Assembly (NCBI GenBank): GCA_963573305.1
Contig: OY754330.1
Location: 18,758,596 to 18,822,595 of the forward strand
DNA from: Pyrrhosoma nymphula
Lineage: Eukaryota > Arthropoda > Insecta > Odonata > Coenagrionidae
Length of the DNA stretch: 64,000 nucleotides
Direction: 5' to 3'
Shown here: positions 43,801-56,410 of the stretch, piece by piece
Position numbering within the stretch: position 1 is the stretch's first letter
Layout: every line of letters begins with the position of its first letter
Translations under genes and position numbers: made by a program
Notes under the pieces: model-generated
Told to the model about the DNA's origin: nothing
The model's input: the letters and a program-made list of their open reading frames with translations, nothing else
Database searches by the model: none

Positions 43801-44991
43801 TCTCTACGGCTGACAATAGTTTCTCCGTCTGCCACTGCACAGAGTAGTTCACGTCTGAGGGATGAGGAGGGACAATCTTGGGAGAGTGCCCCGAGCAATT
43901 CAATAAATATGCGTCACGTTATTTCATTTAAATGTCTCCTCCATCTCTCAAGCAGTGTAGTAACTTCCTCCCGATTATGCGGGAATTTCAATTTGTGCGT
44001 TAATCAAGATGGGAACCGGATGGTTAAATTACCAAGATTGAAAAATGTGTATCGAAATTGAATTCTTCGTAATAAACCCAACCTGATTGTCACAAATACC
44101 TTCAGCTATAATCGTTTTGGGGAAGGCAGGATTTCTTACCGCTTAAATTTAAAGGAGAGTGCATCGCCACGAAGGAATTGTTTCGAAAATCAATATTTCA
44201 GCTACGAAATAGGAATGAAGAAATCATTCACGATTTTTCTCGTACGCTCATTTCATTATCAAAAACTCATGCACAGATGCATTGGATTGCGATGGTAGCG
44301 AATTCAGGTGGCAATATAAGCTAAGAGTGATATTTTTCTGCAATAGTTTGCAAATAATATACATAAGTGATGACTGAGGTCTAACATTAGTTAGGCTTAG
44401 ACTTGATCACAACCATAAAGTAAATAATCAGCAACGTCTGTTTGACTCCTTCCTCCACGGAGAAAAAAAAACCTTGTTAAAGTTACCAACCGTATGCTAT
44501 TACAGCAAAACTCGTTCGTCAATATAGTTACAGCAGAACTGGTTGCTGCTTGAGCAAACGGCATTTGCTAAGCTTCATTCGTTATAGGTGCAAAACGTAC
44601 TGGTGATGATATCACAACAGCATTTTCTCGACTAACAAATACGATTTTCTCCGTAGGCGGAGTGATTTGTAGGGGCAACAAACACAACTGCAATTTCGCC
44701 ATCCAGTTGTTCCTTCAACAAATCCATTTGTAACCTTGGCAGAACTATTCGATGCACTTCCTAGCGGCTGTCCAGCAAACCGTTGGTACAGTTAACAAAA
44801 TGGCTACCAGTGGTGTGGGGAAAATTTTACTCGAATAAGAAAACAAAATTTACAGCATTGCTGGCGTTGACATTACAAAAAACTACAACATTACGAACGG
44901 TAATGAATGTAACAAAGTTCATTATGGTTGAAGCAACTTTGCAAATATTGTATTAACATACAATGTTGTATGTGAATACAAAATAACGGTT
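40827..44991. other. Long unannotated region with one protein-like ORF
   Basis: The only protein-looking stretch is 41897-42220 (+), which begins MADSMNNARGRQAVGNPFHF and includes RPPGPHPLLGAIRQI and SPDRKRKSAQVPGSF before losing character. It could be an exon or a decayed transposon ORF; I recognise no family. A minus-strand ORF at 43607-43903 is basic and has a C-x2-C. No terminal repeats were found. Confidence 0.3.
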
Positions 44992-45342
44992 TTATTGAAC
45001 AATAATATTTAAAAACAATATCTCAGTACCATATACCATATACCATTTCACCTTTGAGTGAGAAAACAAAAGAAGTGGATCAAGTAGTTCATCGATATTT
45101 ACAGAAATCCAACTTTTTAATGTCTCCACTTCATATGCGACAACATGCTCATTTAACCATAAGTTCAGCATTTTATTACAAACAAAAAAGACTTTTTCAT
45201 TACTATGACACCTAAAAATTAATTTGAGTGCTACAAATGCAGGGCATAAATTAATCGCACCAGTAACAAGAACCATGCCTGGTTTGTACCTTGTCCCCTT
45301 GTACTCAACCCAACTTGGGCCGAAAACAATCTTTCCCCTCAT
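44992..45342 (-). pseudogene. Fragment of a transposon-associated insect protein, C-terminal
   Basis: A 116-codon frame contains FGPSWVEYKGTRYKPGMVLV and, near the end, YEVETLKSWISVNIDELLDP. This resembles, from memory, the C-terminal part of a multi-copy family of uncharacterised arthropod proteins associated with repeats, in which a W-V-E/K-x-G-T-x-Y-x-P-G box precedes a final strand and LLDP-like motif. No biochemical role can be assigned. Confidence 0.35.
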
Positions 45343-45494
45343 TTACTCTGGCATAATGCGAAAATATGCTTCTTATACTTTGGGTAGATACATGGCATCT
45401 ATCACAAACAGACATTATGAAAATGGATAGGCAACACAAAATATGTAAAATAGTTGTTTTATAATAAAATTTTAAAAACTAAAAAAATCAACCT

Positions 45495-45695
45495 TTACTG
45501 ACTTAAACTAAGGGAAAACTCATTCAACAAAGTTTCCACAACATTATAATAAGGCTCGAATTTAGGGTCCCCGGGAATGTTATAAACACCCCTCTGAACG
45601 AACTGCCAAATATTACTTGCCGCCGCAGGGTATTGTGCGTTCAAAGCCTGGAATGCTTTGAATGTAATGTCCAAGGCTTTAAGAGGTGTTTCCAC
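45495..45695 (-). pseudogene. Fragment of a transposon-associated insect protein, helical part
   Basis: A 66-codon frame reads METPLKALDITFKAFQALNA, then QYPAAASNIWQFVQRGVY and FEPYYNVVETLLNEF. The FKAF-ALN-QYP--A--IW-F-Q pattern recalls a short helical domain found in many uncharacterised repeat-associated arthropod proteins. It lies upstream on the same strand as 44992-45342, and both may derive from one element. Confidence 0.35.
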
Positions 45696-45699
45696 CTCA

Positions 45700-48600
45700 A
45701 TTAAATTAGGACAAACAATAGCAAAAAAAGTTCATTATTTCCGTTCTTGTTGGTCCTTCCAAAGCAGCCAGAGGTTGTAGCTGGCAACCGTACCTAATCA
45801 GCCGTTCTTTCCAAAGCTGCAATGTGAGGCAAAAGGCAAATATTCAGCCAACAAAAGGGTTTTTGTTCGAATAACAAAAATCATTTTTTTCCGTGTCCCG
45901 TTACAAAGAACGCGTAAAAAGCTTTTCCATTAAAAGGACACGCCTCTCCTACTATTCAGCTACCATTCTAGCATAAATAATAAACGGAGTTACATCAAAA
46001 GTTTAATTTATTAAAATTAATGTGTGGTCTAATTGAATATATTCACTTATAACTCTCGTAAATGCATAACCATTAAACACTTTGTTTTGTTGGTATTGGG
46101 ATATCCTAATAGAGAAATAGAATCATATGAAATATTAATTTTGCAATTAATGATTTTTGCTCTTCAGTGGATTACGCCGTGCATGTTTTTGAAGAGGCTG
46201 TATTCATAAAAGCATAAATCTCAAGAGTATATTTCTCTGCATTAACTACGGTGGGAGTAATATAAGGGTACAGAAGTTAACACAAGGACTTCCGTAAGAC
46301 CAAGGGATTGCGGTGGAGAGGATTGCAAATGGCTAGAAAATGGTTGATGTAAATAGGAATTTTGAAGTTTCTTTAGACGGTGAAGTCGAAGCAATACCTA
46401 ATATTCTTCCTACCAAAGCATGCTTTACTATTCAGCGCAAGAAAATTCAGACCATTATAAAGGAGAAAATGATAAGTACTACGCGAAATCAATAAATTCG
46501 AGTTATGATGGATATTTAATCCCTCTCCCTTAACCCCCTAAAATAGTTAATTTCTACCTGGGCCTCAACCGTAACTAGAAATAGATGTATCGCAATGATA
46601 TTCCAATACTGTTTACTGCCCAAAAATATACAAGCTGTACGTATAGCTTTCTCGAGCTTGCTATTACTATTTATGCCCCTGTACTCAATACATTTCATCC
46701 GCTTAGTTGAGGTTTTTGGTTTTTAAATACGTAAGACGTTACTTTAACGCATACAAGGGGCATAAAAAAGCTTAACTAGTTCAAAACCATTTTTTCTGCG
46801 GGAGTTGTAATTGGTAAACCAAACGAAAGAAAACAACTAGGGGACACTGACATTAAGGAAATAAAAAAATTAATTAAGGAACCAATTAATAGAAATTGTT
46901 CTCATTTTTTCAGTCAAAGATTTTTCAGCCTTCATTAAAAATCAAATTTGTTATCAGACCGTTGCATCAGGACATGACATCTTCGGTGGATTTTGCTAAG
47001 TTTTCTATAATTATAAATGCTGACCATGATGCTAGTTGCTAGGGGGCATGAATAAGTCAGTCTTGAAGCAATATATTTAATAAAAGTAAAACCAAAAATC
47101 CACAAATGGGCTACTCCATATAAACCTTATTTTAAATAAAAAAGACGTGATAAATAAGCCTCCATATCAATTAATGAATTATTATTGAAGGGCATTCAGG
47201 AAAAAGCGAATTCAATGCATATCAATCCACCTTTATTTATTTTAAATATGAAAACCGCTTGAGTTGGCTTTCACATTGAATGATTAGCAATAAAAACTTT
47301 CAGAAAATTTGAACACATAATTACATACCATTAATAAAGAGAATACAGAATGATTTACATAAAAAAGACAACATGAAAATGTGGAGTGAAGTAATAATTG
47401 TTTTCCATAGGCGGTCGGGGTAAATTCGGCAGGAAGATCAATCAAGAGAGAGGGTAGACACAATTTTGCTGAACAATTTAGGTAGCAGGTAAAAAAAAAT
47501 AGATCGGAAGGCGAAATGTAGGAAACAGATGGAAGAGTTCACTGCCGCGTAAGATACGGATGGGCACATGGGCAGAGAAATACGGGATGACGATCAAAAT
47601 ATTTTTAAAGGTCATAAATCTGTCCCTATTTACTAGTAATTAAGACCGAAGGCATTTAAAATCAGTATTCCTTCCACAGGTGGATAGCAAAGTAATTGAC
47701 CAATTGGACCTAATCCCAATGCAGGAAGAAATGCGAACTAAGGCACGTGGAGACGAAAACGGAGATGATCTTTCTGAGCATTAAAAATATATTTACCTTC
47801 AAAGTAAGTAAATAGGGCATAGGTAGTTATAATATAATTCATTCGCTGCCTGTGCAGTTCCACAGTGAAGGCAGAAACTCTGTCATCACATTAATACCCC
47901 ATAGTTCTAGATCATATATGGGAAATAAGGAAGGATAAGGATTCATCAGGGACATGGGATAAAGCCGGGGTTATCGACTAATTTCGGTAAGACTTCCAGA
48001 GAAAAGGGTTGATTAAGAAGCCATATTGCCGATGATCCCCTCGAGTCCCGTTCGGAAATGAAGGCCCTTCACATGAAATCCACCGGACCCCGAGACCTAC
48101 CTTCCTAGTCCATAAATAGTCACTAAATATGCTCATAGAGTAGCGTCTATCCCATTAATGTTGCCCGCCTGCTCGTTAAGGAAATTCCCTCATTTGCATC
48201 ACTATTCCCCTAGACTAGAGAGCAATTACTATGCGGCGTCGACGTGACGCACTTCACAAAAAAACTTGCCGCTTTTATTTCAGAGCGTGAGAGCGAATAA
48301 GCTCGGTACGAGCATTTTAAATCAATGGATGCGAAAGCAGCCCTGACTCGTACGGTCGCAGGACCGCGACCGCGCTGGTAGTATGCACGCCCAAACGCAT
48401 GCGAGAATACATCTGACGGAGTGGGAGAGGACCAATCAAATTTCCTGCTGCGGCGCCGTAGATGTCCAACACTAATTAACAATTCATTCCTCTTTCTCGC
48501 CGGATCACATGGACGAATACTCTTCAAAGCGAATCATTTCCTCCAGAGAAAATTGGTAGTATTTAGAGTATTAGACAACTTTCATAGAAGATCAGACTCA

Positions 48601-49869
48601 TTTGTAAAATAAAAACTGTTGCCTGAAATAAGTGCTGACGAATTAACTCCGCACCATCCAAATAGTGATAAAATAATTACTTTTCCTTAATTACGTTTTA
48701 CATTTTATTGCCCAGTAATTCGAATTTTTGATTTAGTTAAGCTTACATATTAACATTTTTAGGAATTATACACTTATTTTAAAAGAAAATTAATCTAATT
48801 CCGGCTTCAAAATGGTGTGGAAAACATCTGTTTTTGACGACAGGGGAAATCACCTTCAATTAGTTCAAAATGGTGAATGAATTGTATTTTTTTCGTAAAT
48901 AGTTAGAACAAAACATCGTTTCTAATTATTTTTCTTTTCTTTATTATTATGATCAAAGCCAGTCTTCTTTAAATCCCTAAATTTCACTTTGCCTCTTTTC
49001 ACTATAGGATGCAGATATTCTTCAATTTATTAATGGTCCTTTAACTCGCAATATTTATATCCAGAGCATTGCTGCATGCCGATAAAATAGCATTTTTTTA
49101 AATTAGCGTTTTAAATAACTTTATAAAATGTACAATGCACATAAGCTGCATGCAAATGAGTCTTTGGGGAAACCAGCCTGAAATCTCTCCAAAGATAAGA
49201 CAACATATAAGTCAACTCATACTCATACCCCCCAACTATATATATCCATCACTGGTGTCCAATTAAGCCTGTGATACCCTCTTGCTGTGGCTCACTAGGT
49301 AATTTGTATATATCTTCAGCACATGTTTGCTCCAATTGCTTTCCGCAGCGCCGCGCCACACTTCGGTGTCTCGTCTTGAATCAAATCGCTGGACGGCAAC
49401 ACCACTTTTCCCAACCCATGACGGTTGACCTTGAATACGCTCATGTACCTTTCATTTTTTCCATCCAATCACAGAGAAGTGACATGGAATGCAATGGGGA
49501 GGAACTCTCCAAGTCTCTCTCCGACTATTTAGAAATTCACTTCACATACCATCAGTGTTGCCGAATTTAATGCGTACAAATTGCTATGTGCTCGCGTCGG
49601 TGTTTTTTTTTATAATCGTCAGTGCCGATCCAATGCCCGGATCAAAAACAAGGATGTGGAATATTAGCCTTCGTTGGTTAAGGTTCAAATGCAGTGGTTA
49701 ACGCGCCTCCTCGCTGCCCAAAGTGCATTTATTCGCAAGATCTAGCAACGCTGTTCGGCCTCCGGAAACCAGAAACTGAGGAGGAAGGGGAAACGCCATT
49801 CATTGGTTACTCAGTCTGTGACGTCCACCCGCCATGAGTTAGGAAAAATGGTATAAAGATCCTCCATTC
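45700..49869. other. Unannotated region
   Basis: 4.2 kb, mostly AT-rich, with moderately GC-rich patches at about 48230-48480 and 49330-49400. The ORFs (46516-46698, 48210-48612, 49271-49701) show no recognisable motif. No terminal repeats were recognised. Confidence 0.35.
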
Positions 49870-49884
49870 TTGATCTCCTTGGCT

Positions 49885-50165
49885 ACGCATCACCCCCCGC
49901 CCCTCCATCCTCTCCCCTCCCCCTTGAACCCCACCCCCCCCCTCCCTCCTTCAGCACCACACATACATCCCACAACACTACACCTCCAGCCCCCCGCGTC
50001 CAAAATTATATTTTCCAGAGTCCAAACATTTCCACGTTCCACACTTCCCACACTCTCCCCTCCTTCCAGCCACAACCCTTTCCTCCCTCCCTCGAATCCC
50101 TTTCCTCCCTCCCTCCCCTTCCCCGTCCATTCCCCACCCCCTCACACCTCCTCTCCTCCCTTCTT
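49885..50165. repeat. C/T-rich low-complexity tract
   Basis: It is dominated by CCTCCC and CCCC runs on the plus strand. The 183-codon ORF across it is proline/serine/threonine-rich because of composition and is not treated as a gene. Confidence 0.8.
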
Positions 50166-50502
50166 CAACTTTAAAACCCCCGGCACATCGCTTCCAAACA
50201 GTTCTCCTGAACCGCAGAGAGTGGATTCCGCCGCCTCGAAGTCGATTGCCCCCAATTTCCTCGTTCAAACCCCCAGTCTAATAATTGGGATCGACCGCCA
50301 ATCAATTACATTTTACGTTTTTATATCTGTTTACGATTATATGTCGTATCCGATGATTCCGTTCTCCATAATCACAAACATAAATCATGCAACCAAGAAC
50401 ATTCGTTTGCCACTTAAATAGGTGAAAGCTAGAGCTTGTCAATCAACAAACCTAGCGGCGTGTATAGTCCATTCACAAAGGTCTGAAAAATACAAACGGT
50501 CC

Positions 50503-51260
50503 TTCTAGCATTGGTAGCATATCAATAGTGCAGTGCATGCTTGTGAGGCTTCGCTCCTGACAAGCATTAAGGCCGCCACAAACCGAATGCTATGCTAAGC
50601 ACGCTACCAGCTTTCTCCATGTGTCTTAAGATCCCGTATAGCGATTTTCCACTGCCCGTTCACACCAAATGCGAGCCATGCGAGCTATACGAACCGATGC
50701 AAACTTCCCGACCGCTATGTCACAGGGCATCGTTCGGCCGGCAATTTCCTCTTTGCTTAGCTTTCATGGCGCATGCGCAGTATATATTGCGTTAAATGAC
50801 CGCTTTCGTCCCGCCAGCCCAAATTCATTTTTAACCTACTTTCAACAGAGCAATTTCAACTAAATTTCTTACATTAGTTCTGCAAACTATGTGCATTGTA
50901 AAAACATTTTCATCATTGCTATTACGTCAATATTAACAAAATTGTGAAGTGCCAAACCTGAAAAGTGCGGTTTACGCTGTCCGCCATCTTGGAATAAAGT
51001 GGAGTTTCACTTTACCTAAACATTCCGTCATCTTGCTACATAGCACGGTACGGTTAGCTTCTGGTGTGTGCGCGCACATGGCTGACGTCCGTTGCAAGAA
51101 CAATTCTCTCGCTTAGCATAGCATTCGGTGTGTGGCGGCCTTTAGCGATGTATGCTAATGCATCAACAGAAGTAGTTACACTAACTTTAATCGGGTATAG
51201 TTTAATGCATGTTGGTGACTGCTCACCCCCTGCCACACACCCTTGAGGTGCCTTGCGGGA
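50503..51260 (+). repeat. Repeat E, copy 1, interrupted by Harbinger MITE
   Basis: Flanks 50503-50569 and 51145-51260 together match 63366-63545. Shared blocks include GCATGCTTGTGAGGCTTCGC, GCATGTTGGTGACTGCTCAC and CCTGCCACACACCCTTGAGG. The family is not identified. Confidence 0.85.
50570..51141. mobile_element. PIF/Harbinger-type MITE, boundaries proven by empty site
   Basis: This 572-bp element has ends AGGCCGCCACAAACCGAATG and CATTCGGTGTGTGGCGGCCT. It is flanked by TTA on both sides (50567-50569, 51142-51144). The uninterrupted paralogous site at 63366-63545 has a single TTA at the same place. A 3-bp TTA duplication is diagnostic for PIF/Harbinger. Its interior resembles segment Y at 14690-15085 and 62925-63165. 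Confidence 0.92.
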
Positions 51261-51289
51261 TTGATGGACCAAGAAGGTCTAGGTCCCCG

Positions 51290-52798
51290 GGCTCTTGTTG
51301 AACGCCCCCCCCCCCTACAAACAATCTATCTAATTTAAGCAAATCAATCTTCGGTTTGATAACTGCTGTTAATAAATGCCAGAGAGACAGGCAAATTCAT
51401 TTATTTTATCATAGTTGACGGCTTATAACTACACTCTAAAACCTTATACTTTTATAATTACAAGGTCTTGGTAGCAGGAGCATTTTTGTTTAACGTGCTT
51501 CGACGGCTATGGTAATATCGCACACACTGTCAAGAGGGACAAGAGTACTCAGACAAATTGGATGATCACCTCTCAAATTTCGAGCCGAACTCAACGATGC
51601 TTCACTACGGGTGACCGATCGAGTACCGGTGTTGCCATCGTGGCAGGACGTTGCCCTCACGATCTTGGTTTAGCTGAATGTGTCATAAAATGCTTTACCC
51701 GGCTTTGTGGTCGAGCCGAGTCTAGATCAGTATTCCATCACTCAATTCAATGAATTCCACACACAGGCGCACAAGCCTCGAATGAAGTGCAATTTATAAT
51801 GAAGGTTCTATGGTAATGGATCAAACTGGACCATTCGTAACTGTCTCGAGAATTCAGTGCGCGATGATTAGAACCCATATAAAATAGTATATGCTTCGCC
51901 GGAAATTTCAAAGAAAAGATTTGAGAGACGCAACTAACACGATAAAAAAAGGAATGGGTGCGATGGGAATAAAATATTCCGAAAAAATATCGCTAGTTGA
52001 GGTATAATAAATACTTCAGCAAAATCCTAATAACCATCTTGGTGAACGAATAAGCCTTTCTATGAAAACTCTAGGAATTATTTAAATTTCTGTAACTAGG
52101 AAAACAATACCGTCAAGGTGGTAGTGGAAAGGTTTTCAGACCCCAGTGGGAAGAGACTTGTATCATAGAGTAAGTATATACATGGAGGACTCACCGCACG
52201 TGCAAAAATCGTACATATTTTTGATGTAGTTCCGGAAGGGTAACGTAGATGGTGAGGAGGAAATTTTGACAAATTTTTGAATTTGCTCGTTCCACAAGCC
52301 TGAAAATATATCCAGAAGCTGAAAGGGTCGCTACGTTTAGTGGTGACAATAGTTAGTCGATTTTGTTCATAACAATAGTTATAAAAAATACATTTCCTTG
52401 AATTTCGGCTAGTAACTTGGCTCTTCCGAGTTTATATTCCTAATCCAGTTGCCGGCAGACTGTTCTCAGTATTAAGTTGAAACTTGCAGGAAACGTTTAT
52501 TGTACATTTTTACTTATTCAACATACTTAATCTATGCTTGTATCAAAAGTCGTAAAATTGAAATTCCTTTAAGTTGGCATTATTCGTAAAACAGTAGCTT
52601 CCAATGTAGTTTTCATTCTTTTACTGACAAGGGGAGACTACGTAGTACGTTGCTACGCCTTTTTCAATGACACTCCCTCCTTCTCCCTCCCCTCCCCCAA
52701 CTTTTTTCTTTTCAACGCTTCAAGACCACAAAGCTGGAAATTCGCATCCCACATCCTCCAATACATTTGGAGACCTTCATCGAGGACAAAGCTCCAAT
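51290..52798. other. Unannotated sequence
   Basis: Starts just after a C9 homopolymer-like run (51304-51315). No recognisable coding or repeat structure. Confidence 0.4.
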
Positions 52799-52831
52799 GG
52801 GGGTGGGGGAGGGGGTGGGGGAGGGGGTGGG
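52799..52831 (+). repeat. G-rich tandem repeat with quadruplex potential
   Basis: Six runs of four to five G separated by single T or A (GGGGGTGGGGGAGGGGGTGG and on). This far exceeds the minimal four-run G-quadruplex pattern. Confidence 0.9.
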
Positions 52832-53569
52832 CAAGTAGGGACTCACTGTTGGAAACTGATGGAGAGAAGGAGGAGAACACATAATCGTAGAGGAGGGAAA
52901 TTTTCTCATGCCGTGGTATAATTTCTGTCAGCTCCAAAGCGTCTATTTCCTTCAGAGCAAAGGAAGGAAATTTGCAAATTTCGTCTCTTCTTTTCGACAT
53001 GTTCAAATTCCACACAATATCGCCGGAATGTTCCGAAATGAATGTCAGTTTTATTCCTTTAGACATTTTGCTTGTGATAATTATATACTGTGTGGAATAA
53101 ACACATTTTTCCCACAGTTTCCTTTAATTAATTACATACCAAGTAATTTTATTTATTTTTCAGTGATTTGGTTACATGAGCGGTTAAGAAGATAACGTAA
53201 TTTTTATCTGTTCCACGTTCCTCTTTATTTAATTAACCTATTCTGCTGTTCACTGCCTTAGTTTGCAAGCGTTAATGTGAATGCACCCACATGAAAGTGT
53301 TGTACGGTGATTAGGAAGTTGATTAAAATAACCAATGCACACATTTAATAGTGAGTGCAGAGAAAAATAATCATGACAAAATTTAAATAATTCATCTCGG
53401 TCGATGTGTTCCAATACAAAATATTAAATATAAACTGCTGAAACATTCGCATTAAAAGACTCAATATGAGTGGTGAATAATGTTTTGTTTACTTCTTTGA
53501 GCCGAAAATATTTACATAGGAGTGCATAAGATATTTTTTGTCTGTGGTAAGTAAAAATGATAGAAAAAC
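52832..53569. other. Unannotated sequence
   Basis: A 137-codon minus ORF (52653-53066) crosses the G-rich repeat and has no recognised motif. Confidence 0.35.
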
Positions 53570-53850
53570 TATGGAACAGTAAGACTAATGCAAGATGGAT
53601 AGAAGACATTAAGTAAGATATGAGTGAAATGCACATTACAATAGAAGATTTGTAAGAAAAGACAGATGATATCGCGAAAGGACAAACCGATCAGACTAAA
53701 AAACAATATCAATGCACAAAGAATACAAAGGGTGATCTCAGATGAAGAAAGAAAGCTACGATCCGAGCGAATGAAGAAATACTGGGTGGACAGAAAACAG
53801 ATGAAATCCAGAAGATGACTGAAGTGGTCCAATGAAGGTCATAATATAAT
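53570..53850 (+). pseudogene. LINE ORF2 C-terminal tail
   Basis: Broken frames give NARWIEDIK, DMSEMHITIEDL, then further down a MKKYW-DRKQMKSRR-like end. The RW-EDI--D----ITIEDL and MK-YW--RK patterns are typical of tails of some arthropod LINEs. Stops and frameshifts are frequent. Confidence 0.5.
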
Positions 53851-54230
53851 AAAGTAAAAATTCTATATCCTTATTATCCAGTCCCCAAAAATTTACTAAA
53901 TTATTAAATATTCATGCACTCTTAGCCTTTAAAATATCTGGAGCTAGAGAACAAAATATTTTAGACCCCATGTTTTTGTAGCATTGCCTAAACAATTCCA
54001 TAGGGCCTAGGTATAAAAAGTCAAATCAATCCTTAAACTTGCTGAAGTGTTTGATAATTGGGTATTTTCCACGTACTTCAAACTATCGATATTCTGATTC
54101 TTTTACTAGAACTTATTGCATTGGCTAAAAGTTTTGTAATCAAATTGTATGAATTTCGGTATTAAAAGCAAAAGAACGTTGAAGGTTACGAATTCTCCCG
54201 AGCACACTCCGAAAACAACCGAATGACCTG
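53851..54230. other. Unannotated AT-rich sequence
   Basis: No recognisable feature. Confidence 0.4.
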
Positions 54231-55215
54231 TGACGTCATTTTCGCTGTTTACATTTAGACCCAGGCGTTTTCTTATGCTTACGGTGGAAACTGGTGCGGT
54301 GAAATTAGTTTTGAACGTTTTTATGTTTTTGATGTGACTTTAAATGACATACGTAGATGGTGTTTTGTGCCACAATGTACAAATACATTGGTGAAAACAC
54401 CGAACAAGAAATCCATTCACGCAATCACGACATTGAATGTTTGAAATGTCTTCCTTGGATTCCTCAATATTCACCTGCACAATGTATTCTTTACTTCGCA
54501 CATTGTACTCTGGACATATTCTTGCAATGGCTGTTCACAGTGGTCTATCTCCCTTCTCTTGGACGTATCCTAATGCATTACCACCATAACTCTCAAGAGA
54601 ATCTTTATAATAAAGCAACACTTAAATAAAACTTTGAGTAGACATTTAGGAGATGAGAATCTATTTTTAGGCATTTCTATAGCAGAGAAGCCACTTATAG
54701 AAACCTCTACAAACAATCACAAATTAACGTCCTAAGTGTGTTAATTATTTGCAGCGTAAATATTTGGCAAGTACTGTGTTATGTTGATATGTAACTAAGG
54801 TACTGTTTGTTTACTTTTGCATGGACTGGTATGGACTTTGAGAAATAAAGAAGAAGAATCATAATGATCATGAGTGTATTGGAAAAACAATTAATAAAGC
54901 TCATACACCAAATACATAATTTTATGCATTAAAATGATAAACAACAGTAATGACGATTTTAGAAGCAAACTTTATTCTTTCATTTTGCGGACTTAAGCTC
55001 CACGAATTTCGGAAGCAGTAAATCGCTCGTCCTTCTTCATAAAAACACCTTGCATAAACATATATACTTTGGGTAAATTATCTGATGTGGTTTTAATAAA
55101 ACAATTGCACGCCATAGCCTTTGTTTTCAATGAAAACTCTTTAAATATACTGTCTCTTCTACAGTCCTTCACTTTCTCCCTCACAGCTGTATATCGCTCA
55201 GCGAAAATGACGTCA
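54231..55215. repeat. Inverted 17-mers bracketing a THAP remnant
   Basis: TGACGTCATTTTCGCTG at 54231-54247 and its exact complement at 55199-55215 bracket about 1 kb that includes a THAP N-terminus. No target duplication was found. The TGACGTCA core is also a CREB/ATF-type site, so paired promoters are an alternative. Confidence 0.45.
54346..54426 (+). pseudogene. THAP zinc-finger N-terminal fragment
   Basis: The frame reads DIRRWCFVPQCTNTLVKTPN followed by KKSIHAIT. W-C-F-V-P-x-C-T-N-T-x-x-K-T-P-N-K is the first third of an insect THAP domain, with its first cysteine pair. The invariant Trp and C-x2-H are not recognisable downstream. It could be a host THAP gene exon or another P-type relic. 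It overlaps a different-frame 90-codon ORF that I regard as spurious. Confidence 0.55.
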
Positions 55216-55401
55216 AGCCAATCAGATTCCGTTTCGCAGCCGCGTAAAAAAATTTGAAATTTCGACTATTTTAATCTTAAATACCTCAATTAATATTGAA
55301 TCAATTTTAAAACTATTTTCACTCCGCAAACTTGTTTGAGTTAAAGTAACATATGAAGATCCGTTTACTTCAATTTAAAATTTTGGAAAATACCCAATTA
55401 A

Positions 55402-55957
55402 GGAGGTTCCGCCACGACTGTGTGAGTCAAAACAAATACTAAATTCCACATTTTTGATATTTTGTCAAAAAAATCCTGCTTTCACTGATGCGATGCGTTA
55501 CCTATAGAAACCCAAAAGTAAGTTACAATATATGCAGATTATTCCACGAATGTATTTTAAATTAGCACTTTTTTTCCAGCCATTGGAGCCGACTTCATCG
55601 TAATTTCCTACGAATTACCGCATTTTGACTTCAATTACGGCAGTAATTCCCTAATAACTAAAACAATACGGTGGTAAGGTGCCTATATTAAATTTTTATT
55701 CAATTTCTCTGAATTATTTCCTTCTTATAAATAGTTTTCCGCCAAAATGGCATTTATATTTTATGGAAAAATACTATTTTTCCCCGTGTTTCTCTCATTC
55801 TCCCATTGAACACCATGTGATTTCAAGTTCAATTATATAGTAAAATAGCGTGGAAAGGTGTTATTTTGTTGTTCATATCAGAATGAGATAAAGTTTTTTT
55901 ACAAGTAGACAGAATATGAATAAAATGACATCCAAGTCATTTTACGGTGGAACCACC
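55402..55957 (+). repeat. MITE family B, copy 6
   Basis: Full-length 556-bp copy. TTAA at 55398-55401, TTAG on the right. Ends GGAGGTTCCGCCACG and CGGTGGAACCACC. Confidence 0.9.
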
Positions 55958-55961
55958 TTAG

Positions 55962-56410
55962 GCAATTTTCCCTGCCAGGTTTCCCTCAAGCCCTTTTTTC
56001 CTCCCTCTCTGGGAACAACCTCGATCGACGTAACATCGTAATAATTCGCTCGGAGGCAAATGTGAGCGGGAGTGAGAGAAAGAGGGAGCTGCTAGCCGAA
56101 ATCTACGATCCGGGTGAGATATGCGGGTGCCGCGTCGGCCGCGCCGTCCGCCCATCCGTTCAATCATGATTGACGCATCACGTGGATGGGTGCGTCACAT
56201 TGGAACGTCATCCGCGGAACGGCAGAAAGTGTGAAGGGAGAGCCAGCGAGAGTAAGAGAGAGTGATAATAATAAAAAAAGAAGGGAAATTCCCTTCAATC
56301 CCCTTTAAAAATGAACCACGGCTGCCGAGCGTGCTGACCCGAAGGGAAGGGAGAAAAATATACTCCTACATATTACCCTGAATTCCGCCTCAAGGGTGTG
56401 TTGCAAGGGG
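55962..56410. other. GC-richer unannotated segment
   Basis: GC-rich with several CpG, and GAGAG/AGAGAG runs. No coding motif. Confidence 0.4.

Noticed and set aside
44452..45915. Possible TIRs (CACGGAGAAAAAAA versus TTTTTTTCCGTG)
   Set aside because: The similarity is limited to a short A-rich block, and no target duplication was seen.
49870..50421. 183-codon ORF
   Set aside because: It lies on a CT-rich low-complexity tract; the P/S/T-rich product follows from base composition, and an equally open antisense frame exists.
52653..53066. 137-codon minus-strand ORF
   Set aside because: It crosses the G-rich repeat (His-Pro repeats) and has no recognisable motif.
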